Assembly: GCF_003112775.1 (NCBI RefSeq) | Contig: NZ_BFCH01000021.1 | Location: forward strand, 124,001-188,000 | Source: Mycobacterium montefiorense | GTDB taxonomy: Bacteria; Actinomycetota; Actinomycetes; Mycobacteriales; Mycobacteriaceae | Direction of reading: 5' to 3' | Length of the DNA stretch: 64,000 bases | Shown: in pieces, positions 58,309 to 64,000 of the stretch | Layout of the letters: every line of letters starts with the position of its first letter | How positions within the stretch are numbered: the first letter of the stretch is position 1 | Notes under the pieces: generated by a model | What the model was told of the DNA's origin: nothing | Seen by the model: the letters and a program-made list of their open reading frames with translations, nothing else | The model's database searches: none | Program-made: the position numbers and the translations under genes

Positions 58309-59223
58309 TCAGTACAGCGCGTTGGCGAGGTTTCGCCGACCGACGACGACCTCGGGGTCGGCGGGATCGAACAGTTCGAACAACTCGATCAGCCGCGTTC
58401 GCACTTGGGTGCGGTCATCTCCAGATGTGCTGCGCACCAACGTGGTCAAGCGCTCGAACGCCGCGGTCACGTCCTGGTTGAGAATTTGCACGTCGGCTGC
58501 CGCGAAGGCGGCTTCGATGTCACCCGGAGCGGCATCGGCGACGGCCATCGCATCGGGACGTCGTGCGGTCGCACGCGTGAGGAAGTCGATCTGGCGGATC
58601 GCGGCTTTCGCCTCGACACTGTCCGGGTTGGTATTCAGCAACGCCTGGTAGGACTGCTTGGCCGCGTCGAAGTCACCGGCCTCGAGCTGCTGGCGAGCTT
58701 GATCCAGCGCCGGGTCTACTTCCTCATCGTCGCCGGAACTGGTTGCGCCCTTTAACTTTCCAGCCGTGGCCGACAGCAGTTGGTCGAGCCAGCGACGCAA
58801 TTGATCGGCGGGCTGCGAGCCTTGGAAGCTGGACATAGGCTGACCGGCGGCCAGGGCGACGACCGTGGGGACCGCTTCGACGCCGAAAATCTGGGCCACT
58901 CTGGGCGCCACATCGACGTTGACCGTCGCCAGCGCCCATTTGCCGTCGTCCTGACCGGCCAGGACGGACAGCGTGTCAACCAGCTCGACGCATGCCTCGC
59001 TGCGCGGCGACCACAAAACGACCACGACGGGGACTTCGTCGGAGCGGATCAGCACTTCAGCTTCGAAATTGGCTTCGGTGACCTCTGTGGTGCCCGGCCC
59101 CCCGGGCGCTGGCCGGTCCGGCGCAGCACCGGCCGAAGCGCTCTGCTGAGCAGGCTGCTTAAGACCGGACAGGTCGACCGCACCAGCAAGCGCGGGCCCG
59201 ATCGGTGGTCTCGGACGCGTCAC
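58309..59223 (-). CDS. Thioredoxin-TPR protein, CnoX/YbbN-like co-chaperone (Rv1324-like)
   Basis: A 304-residue protein, the same length as I recall for M. tuberculosis Rv1324. An Ala/Pro-rich N-terminus (1-48) precedes a thioredoxin domain (about 49-150), whose active site is SEAC (75-78) instead of CxxC: the nucleophilic Cys is replaced by Ser and only Cys78 remains. A cis-Pro loop is present in VEAVPTVVAL. The C-terminal half is helical tetratricopeptide repeats. E. coli CnoX (YbbN) has the same SxxC plus TPR architecture and is a holdase co-chaperone. The start is the GTG at 59223. A secreted or reducing role is unlikely; no signal peptide is seen. Confidence 0.88.
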   Translation of the reverse strand: MTRPRPPIGPALAGAVDLSGLKQPAQQSASAGAAPDRPAPGGPGTTEVTEANFEAEVLIRSDEVPVVVVLWSPRSEACVELVDTLSVLAGQDDGKWALATVNVDVAPRVAQIFGVEAVPTVVALAAGQPMSSFQGSQPADQLRRWLDQLLSATAGKLKGATSSGDDEEVDPALDQARQQLEAGDFDAAKQSYQALLNTNPDSVEAKAAIRQIDFLTRATARRPDAMAVADAAPGDIEAAFAAADVQILNQDVTAAFERLTTLVRSTSGDDRTQVRTRLIELFELFDPADPEVVVGRRNLANALY

Positions 59224-59401
59224 GCCGACAAGTCTGTCATGCGCGCCGACTATCGATCCACCCGGTGGCGCGAGCGCTGCGGCGTCGGCAAGTTCGGCCG
59301 AAAATCCGCGGTTTTAGCGGCCCTGGTAGGCCCGTATGAGCAAAATCACAACTATCCCGGAACCCCGCCTTCCAGCAACGCTGACCAGTGGTCAGCCTCG
59401 G

Positions 59402-60583
59402 TTAGCCGGCCCGCAGAATCAGTGCGTCGCCCTGACCGCCGGCCCCACACAGCGCCGCAACGCCGTAACCCGAGCCGCGACGCGCCAGTTCCAGCGCCAC
59501 GTGCAGCGTGATCCGGGCACCCGACATGCCGATGGGGTGTCCCACCGCGATCGCACCGCCGTTGACGTTGACCATCTCCGGGCTGACCCCCAGTTCGCGC
59601 GTGGAGGCCAGCGCTACCGCGGCGAACGCCTCGTTGATCTCGATGACGTCGAGCTGGTCGACCGAGATGCCTTCGCGGTTGAGTGCCTTCTTGATCGCGT
59701 TGGCCGGCTGCGATTGCAGTGTCGAGTCGGGTCCAGCCACGACTCCGTGGGCGCCGATCTCGACCAGCCACGACAGCCCCAACTCCTGCGCCTTCTCCTT
59801 GTTCATCACCACGACCGCGGCGGCCCCGTCGGAGATCTGCGATGCCGAGCCCGCGGTGATCGTGCCATCGCGGCGAAATGCCGGCTTCAGACCGGCCAGC
59901 GAATCGGCGGTGGTGTTTGCCCGAATCCCCTCGTCCTCGCTGAACTGCAGCGGGTCGCCTTTGCGCTGCGGGATGTTCACGGGCACCACTTCATCGGTGA
60001 AGACGCCATCCTTCCACGCTGCGGCCGCCTTTTGATGCGACTGTGCAGCGAACTCGTCCTGCTCGGCGCGGGTGAACTTGTCGACGTCGTTGCGCTGCTC
60101 GGTCAGCGCCCCCATCGGCTGGTCGGTGAACACATCGTGCAGGCCGTCGTAGGCCATATGGTCGAGCACCGTCACGTCCCCGTACTTGTAGCCGGCCCGG
60201 CTGTCCATCAGCAAATGGGGTGCCTTCGTCATAGACTCCTGGCCACCGGCCACCACCACGTTGAACTCCCCGGCGCGAATCAGCTGGTCAGCGAGTGCAA
60301 TGGCGTCGATGCCGGACAGGCACATTTTGTTGATGCTCAACGCCGGCACGTCCCAGCCGATGCCGGCCGCTACCGCCGACTGCCGGGCGGGCATCTGGCC
60401 GGCCCCGGCGGTCAGCACCTGGCCCATGATCACGTACTGGACCGCAGAGGCCGGGACGTTAGCCTTCTCCAGCGCACCGGCGATCGCGATCGCACCGAGA
60501 TCGCTGGCCGAGAAATCCTTCAGCGAACCCATCAACTTGCCGATCGGGGTCCGTGCTCCAGCAACGATCACCGATGTCGTCAT
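59402..60583 (-). CDS. fadA4: Acetyl-CoA acetyltransferase (thiolase) FadA4
   Basis: A 393-residue biosynthetic-type thiolase with Cys88 in [10 protein letters not shown], His349 in [12 protein letters not shown], and Cys379 in [11 protein letters not shown]. It interconverts two acetyl-CoA with acetoacetyl-CoA and CoA. The start is the ATG at 60583 with AGGAGG directly upstream on the minus strand. It lies 178 bp upstream of the thioredoxin-TPR gene and is divergent from the methylmalonyl-CoA epimerase gene across 81 bp, an arrangement conserved with M. tuberculosis Rv1323/Rv1322A. The epimerase neighbour suggests a link with propionate metabolism. Confidence 0.94.
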   Translation of the reverse strand: MTTSVIVAGARTPIGKLMGSLKDFSASDLGAIAIAGALEKANVPASAVQYVIMGQVLTAGAGQMPARQSAVAAGIGWDVPALSINKMCLSGIDAIALADQLIRAGEFNVVVAGGQESMTKAPHLLMDSRAGYKYGDVTVLDHMAYDGLHDVFTDQPMGALTEQRNDVDKFTRAEQDEFAAQSHQKAAAAWKDGVFTDEVVPVNIPQRKGDPLQFSEDEGIRANTTADSLAGLKPAFRRDGTITAGSASQISDGAAAVVVMNKEKAQELGLSWLVEIGAHGVVAGPDSTLQSQPANAIKKALNREGISVDQLDVIEINEAFAAVALASTRELGVSPEMVNVNGGAIAVGHPIGMSGARITLHVALELARRGSGYGVAALCGAGGQGDALILRAG

Positions 60584-60664
60584 AACAACCTCCTAGCGAC
60601 GCATGGACGGCCGATTCGGCCTCCCGGGGAAGCGCAATCTTTGCCGCCAGGTTACCTTTATGTG

Positions 60665-61129
60665 ATGACGACCGATCAAGTTGACGCCCGTCAAATCCTG
60701 GCCACCTCGCTGGTGACTGCGATCGATCACGTCGGCATCGCAGTCGCCGACCTCGACGCCGCCATCGCCTGGTACCACGACACCCTCGGCATGGTCTTGG
60801 TGCACGAGGAAGTCAACGAGGACCAGGGAATCCGCGAAGCCATGATCGCCGTGCAGGATGGCGAGCCGGGCACCGCACAGATCCAGTTGATGGCCCCGAT
60901 CGACGAGTCCTCGACGATCGCGAAATTCCTGGACAAGCGCGGACCTGGCATCCAGCAGATGGCCGTCCGGGTCAGCGACCTGGACGCCCTGAGCGAGCAA
61001 CTGCGTTCGCAAGGTGTTCGACTGGTCTACGAGGCACCGCGGCGTGGCACAGCGAACTCGCGGATCAACTTCATCCACCCCAAGGACGGCGGCGGGGTGC
61101 TGATCGAGCTGGTCGAGCAGGCTTCCTAG
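60665..61129 (+). CDS. mce: Methylmalonyl-CoA epimerase
   Basis: A 154-residue vicinal-oxygen-chelate fold enzyme that interconverts (R)- and (S)-methylmalonyl-CoA for the B12-dependent propionate pathway. The metal-binding motif IDHVGIAVADLDAAIAWY gives the first His, IQLMAP the Gln/metal region, GPGIQQMAVRV the second metal-ligand region (Gln in the usual His position), and LIELVE the C-terminal Glu. The start is the ATG at 60665 with a weak ribosome-binding site. The homologue in M. tuberculosis is Rv1322A. It would feed propionyl-CoA from odd-chain, branched or sterol catabolism into the TCA cycle. Confidence 0.92.
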   Translation: MTTDQVDARQILATSLVTAIDHVGIAVADLDAAIAWYHDTLGMVLVHEEVNEDQGIREAMIAVQDGEPGTAQIQLMAPIDESSTIAKFLDKRGPGIQQMAVRVSDLDALSEQLRSQGVRLVYEAPRRGTANSRINFIHPKDGGGVLIELVEQAS

Positions 61130-61142
61130 CCGCTCACCAAAT

Positions 61143-61451
61143 TCACGACCATTTTCGGGTCGGGCTGCGGTTTGCCCGATTGGTCCAGCACGGCGTGTGC
61201 CAATGCCGCCGGTCATCTTCTCTTGTTTGCAGTCCGCCTCCGGCTGAGTCCGCCAGCCACACCACCAGATGCGCGACACCGGAACGGATTTCGTGGTCGC
61301 AGCCCGGGCATCGATAGGTCTTGACGGCACGCGCACCGGCGACTGGGCGCACTTCGTAGTCGTGACCATCAGGCCCGGCTTCCACCCGACGCTGGGCCGG
61401 CGACAGCGAGGGCAGCTGTTGCCGGCGTGGCGGTGTGCGGCGCCGAGCCAT
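61143..61451 (-). CDS. Small zinc-ribbon-like actinobacterial protein (Rv1322-position)
   Basis: A 102-residue basic protein. After an Arg-rich N-terminus (MARRRTPPRRQQ) comes a small domain with TYRCPGCDHEI (CxxC), a central hydrophobic strand (AHLVVWLAD) and DDRRHWHTPCW, giving a plausible Cys/Cys/His/Cys zinc site. This arrangement is common in actinobacteria, where the family is often loosely called ATP/GTP-binding protein; no nucleotide-binding motif is visible. The start is the ATG at 61451; an in-frame extension overlaps nucS and is not conserved. It lies 23 bp downstream of nucS on the same strand. Nucleic-acid binding is possible but unproven. Confidence 0.75.
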   Translation of the reverse strand: MARRRTPPRRQQLPSLSPAQRRVEAGPDGHDYEVRPVAGARAVKTYRCPGCDHEIRSGVAHLVVWLADSAGGGLQTREDDRRHWHTPCWTNRANRSPTRKWS

Positions 61452-61474
61452 ACCGGAGAGTCTAATCCGGCAAA

Positions 61475-62155
61475 TCAGAACAGCCGGTACTCGTCGCTGT
61501 CCATTCCCCGCATTTTGTCGTAATCCAATGTGAGGCAACGAATTCCGCGATCAGTGGCCAAAGTTCGCGCCTGCGGTTTAATCTGCTGCGCGGCGAACAC
61601 TCCCTTGACCGGCGCAAGAACGCTGTCGCGATTCAGCAATTCGAGGTAGCGGGTGAGCTGCTCCACGCCGTCGATCTCGCCGCGGCGCTTGATCTCCACC
61701 GCAACCGAGCCACCGTGAGCGTCGCGGCACAACAGGTCGACGGGGCCGATCGCGGTCATGTACTCGCGGCGCACCAACGTATATCCGTCACCCAGCAGCC
61801 CGACGTGTTCGGCGAGCAGTGCCTGCAGGTGAGCCTCCACGCCGTCCTTGACCAACCCGGGGTCGACGCCCAGCTCGTGGCTGGAGTCGTGCTCGATCTC
61901 CTCGACGGTGATCCGCAGCTGTTCGCCCGCCTTGTTTTCCACCACCCAGACCGGCGTCTCGCCATTGACCTCGTCGGTCAACCAGCACGGCGGACTCATC
62001 CAGTTCAACGGTTTGTAGGCGCGATCGTCGGCGTGCACGCTGACCGATCCATCGGCCTTGAAGAGCAACAACCTACGCGCCGACGGCAAATGCGCGGTGA
62101 GCCGTCCAACGTAGTCGACGGTGCACTGGGCGATCACTAGACGCACCCGACTCAC
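61475..62155 (-). CDS. nucS: Mismatch-specific endonuclease NucS (EndoMS)
   Basis: A 226-residue protein with an N-terminal beta-rich DNA-binding domain and a C-terminal RecB-like nuclease domain. The catalytic set is Asp140 (GPVDLLCRD), Glu154 and Lys156 (VAVEIKRR), with Gln166-x3-Tyr170 in EQLTRY. In mycobacteria, which lack MutS/MutL, NucS performs non-canonical mismatch repair and keeps mutation rates low. The C-terminus EYRLF includes the beta-clamp-contacting tail. The start is the GTG at 62155; GTG 62146 is an in-frame alternative. It is divergent from the adenylate cyclase gene (36 bp). Confidence 0.95.
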   Translation of the reverse strand: MSRVRLVIAQCTVDYVGRLTAHLPSARRLLLFKADGSVSVHADDRAYKPLNWMSPPCWLTDEVNGETPVWVVENKAGEQLRITVEEIEHDSSHELGVDPGLVKDGVEAHLQALLAEHVGLLGDGYTLVRREYMTAIGPVDLLCRDAHGGSVAVEIKRRGEIDGVEQLTRYLELLNRDSVLAPVKGVFAAQQIKPQARTLATDRGIRCLTLDYDKMRGMDSDEYRLF

Positions 62156-62191
62156 CTTAGAGCGTCGTCAACGAATTAGGCTGACGCCACC

Positions 62192-63802
62192 ATGTCGGCC
62201 AATCAGAGCGTGGCGCAGCGCTTGGGCCGGGTGCTCGAGAGGGTGACTCGTCAGAGCGGCCGGCTGTCGGAGACGTCCGCGTACGGTTCGCTGTTGCTTG
62301 GCCGGGTGTCCGAGAGCCAGACCCGCCGACGAGTGCGCATCCAGATCATCCTGACCGTCTTCATCCTCGTGACGAACCTGATCGGGATCGGCGTCGCGCT
62401 GTTACTGCTGGGCGTCGCGCTGCCGTCGCCGAGTATTTTCGATGCACCGACGTGGATCACCTGGGCGGTCGCGCCCGGATACATCGCCGTCGCGCTGGCG
62501 CTGGGGACCTACTGGATCACCCACCGGACAATGACGGCCCTGCGGTGGGCGATCGAAGAGCGCAAGCCGACCCTCGACGACGAACGCAACACCTTCCTGG
62601 TGCCGTTCTGGCTGGCGATCGGGGTGCTCATTCTGTGGGGAATCGGGACCGCATTGTTGACCACGCTCTACGGGCTGACGAACAGCCTGTTCATCCCGAT
62701 CGTGGGCTTCTCGGTGGGGATCTGTGGCATTTTGGTGTCCACCGCGTGCTACCTGTTCACCGAGTTCGCGTTGCGGCCGGTGGCGGCCCAGGCACTCGAG
62801 GCCGGACGCGCGCCACAGCGGCTGGCGCCGGGCATCATGGGCCGGACCCTGACGGTGTGGCTGCTCGGCTCCGGCGTGCCGGTGCTCGGCATCGCGCTGA
62901 TCGCGTTCTTTGCCCTGGCGCTGGGCAATTTAAGCGAGACCCAATTGAGTGTGGCGGTGCTGGTCGTGTCGAGCGCCGCGCTGATCTTCGGCTTCGTGCT
63001 GATGTGGATCCTGTCCTGGCTGACGGCCACCCCCGTGCGGGTGGTGCGCGCGGCGCTGCGGCGCGTCGAGCAGGGCGATCTGCGAGGCGATCTGGTGGTG
63101 TTCGACGGCACCGAGCTCGGTGAGCTGCAGCGCGGGTTCAACGCGATGGTCGACGGCCTACGCGAACGTGAACGTGTCCGCGACCTGTTCGGCCGCCACG
63201 TCGGGCGCGAAGTCGCTCTGGCCGCCGAACGCGAGAAGCCGCAACTGGGCGGCGAGGAGCGCCACGTCGCAGTCGTCTTCATCGATATCGTCGGCTCCAC
63301 GCAATTGGTGACCAGCCAACCGCCAACCGAGGTCGTTCAAATACTCAATCGCTTCTTCGCGATCGTCGTCGAGGAAGTCGACCAGCACCACGGACTGGTC
63401 AACAAGTTCGAAGGCGACGCATCGCTGGCCATCTTCGGCGCGCCGAATCGCCTCGACTGTCCCGAAGGCGAGGCGCTGGCCGCGGCACGCGCCATCTGCG
63501 AGCGGATGGCGCGTGAGATGTCCGAGCTGGAGGCCGGCATCGGCGTGGCGGCCGGACAGGTCGTCGCCGGCAACGTCGGCGCCAAGGAACGGTTCGAATA
63601 CACCGTGATCGGCGAACCGGTCAACGAGGCGGCCCGGCTGTGCGAGCTGGCCAAGTCACATCCGGGTGGATTGCTGGCGACCGCGAACACCATCGGGGGG
63701 GCGAGCGAAAGTGAGCGTGCCCGTTGGTCTTTGGGTGAGACGGTGACACTGCGCGGGTACGACCACCCGACTCGGCTGGCCTCGCCCCAACGCGCCGAAT
63801 AG
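62192..63802 (+). CDS. Membrane-bound class III adenylate cyclase with HAMP domain (Rv1320c-like)
   Basis: A 536-residue protein. An N-terminal cytoplasmic stretch (1-48) is followed by six hydrophobic segments (to about 280), a HAMP linker (TATPVRVVRAALRRVEQGDL) and a C-terminal cyclase domain. Catalytic residues are visible: metal-binding Asp365 (FIDIVGST) and Asp409, substrate-binding Lys405 (NKFEGDA), and transition-state Asn478 and Arg482 (EPVNEAARL). It makes cAMP from ATP as a dimer, and the HAMP domain suggests signal control from the membrane. The M. tuberculosis locus has three paralogues (Rv1318c-1320c); here only one is followed by a different gene. The start is the ATG at 62192. 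Confidence 0.93.
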   Translation: MSANQSVAQRLGRVLERVTRQSGRLSETSAYGSLLLGRVSESQTRRRVRIQIILTVFILVTNLIGIGVALLLLGVALPSPSIFDAPTWITWAVAPGYIAVALALGTYWITHRTMTALRWAIEERKPTLDDERNTFLVPFWLAIGVLILWGIGTALLTTLYGLTNSLFIPIVGFSVGICGILVSTACYLFTEFALRPVAAQALEAGRAPQRLAPGIMGRTLTVWLLGSGVPVLGIALIAFFALALGNLSETQLSVAVLVVSSAALIFGFVLMWILSWLTATPVRVVRAALRRVEQGDLRGDLVVFDGTELGELQRGFNAMVDGLRERERVRDLFGRHVGREVALAAEREKPQLGGEERHVAVVFIDIVGSTQLVTSQPPTEVVQILNRFFAIVVEEVDQHHGLVNKFEGDASLAIFGAPNRLDCPEGEALAAARAICERMAREMSELEAGIGVAAGQVVAGNVGAKERFEYTVIGEPVNEAARLCELAKSHPGGLLATANTIGGASESERARWSLGETVTLRGYDHPTRLASPQRAE

Positions 63803-63815
63803 TCGTCGTAGTTTC

Positions 63816-64000
63816 GTGGCCACACTCGTCGCCTTTCACGCCCACCCCGACGACGAGGTGGTCCTCACCGGCGGAACCCTCGCCGGGGCGGTGGCAGCGG
63901 GGCACCGGGTAATCCTGGTCACCGCGACCGACGGGCGCATAGCCGACGAATCCGACCAGAGAATGCATGAATTACGTTCGAGCGCAAGCATTCTCGGTGT
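63816..64000 (+). CDS. PIG-L/LmbE-family deacetylase, N-terminal fragment (cut by window edge)
   Basis: Sixty-one codons are visible from GTG 63816: MATLVAFHAHPDDEVVLTGG and onward. The AHPDDE zinc-binding motif at residues 9-14 is diagnostic for the PIG-L/MshB N-deacetylase family, followed by the GTLAGAVAAGHRV helix and VTATDGR. Members remove N-acetyl groups from sugar conjugates such as GlcNAc-inositol. The gene runs off the right edge, so whether it is MshB or another family member cannot be decided. It follows the cyclase gene by 13 bp and may be co-transcribed with it. Confidence 0.85.
   Translation, partial: MATLVAFHAHPDDEVVLTGGTLAGAVAAGHRVILVTATDGRIADESDQRMHELRSSASILG

Overview
The window is high-GC actinobacterial DNA from a mycobacterium. 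From about 28 kb to the right edge, gene content and order match (in inverted orientation) the Mycobacterium tuberculosis block Rv1320c-Rv1349: irtB-irtA, mbtK, mbtN-mbtM-mbtL, lprD and a DUF3817 protein, rdgB, rphA, a cAMP phosphodiesterase, murI, rhomboid, cysM-cysO-mec, clpS, pncB1, dinG, glgP, glgE-glgB, a thioredoxin-TPR protein, fadA4, methylmalonyl-CoA epimerase, nucS and a class III adenylate cyclase. The left 25 kb is an accessory catabolic region that I do not recognise as a named pathway, so the host is most likely a non-tuberculous mycobacterium. Mycobacterial comparisons are from memory of the families; no search was run.

Region 1 (1-17.3 kb) is a set of divergent operons around a TetR regulator at 7.7-8.5 kb. 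It holds an acyl-CoA dehydrogenase (cut by the left edge), two amidohydrolase-2 enzymes, a FadD19-like acyl-CoA ligase, five crotonase-fold proteins, a hot-dog thioesterase, a DapA-like aldolase broken by a TAG codon, an SDR, and three overlapping AMP-forming ligases. The three main divergent promoters share a TACTGTA/TACAGTA element with related flanks, so the TetR protein probably controls the whole set. The logic (CoA activation, crotonase chemistry, retro-aldol and hydrolytic steps) fits breakdown of a cyclic or branched acid; the substrate is unknown.

Region 2 (17.3-25.0 kb) is a second beta-oxidation island: a leftward operon SDR-thiolase-CoA transferase-FadE-GntR, and a divergent operon FadE plus mycofactocin-type SDR. 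A 16-bp palindrome lies in the shared promoter. Region 3 (25-28.4 kb) has a FadD32-like fatty acyl-AMP ligase behind a perfect CRP-type site, and a phosphotransferase-like protein.

Region 4 (28.4-39.5 kb) is the iron locus: the IrtAB carboxymycobactin importer and the mycobactin acylation genes mbtK, mbtL, mbtM and mbtN, with three IdeR-box-like sites. A DesA3-type desaturase, its reductase and a tRNA-Leu(UAG) sit between irtA and mbtK, which are adjacent in M. tuberculosis. Region 5 (39.5-64 kb) is conserved housekeeping: nucleotide hygiene, glutamate racemase, the CysO-dependent cysteine route, NAD salvage, the GlgE alpha-glucan pathway, mismatch repair and cAMP metabolism. The PE_PGRS gene that lies between the thioredoxin gene and glgB in M. 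tuberculosis is absent.

Three coding anomalies deserve checking against raw reads: the in-frame TAG in the DapA-like gene, and one-base shifts at the 5' ends of cysO and glgE. No insertion sequences, CRISPR arrays or rRNA genes were seen.
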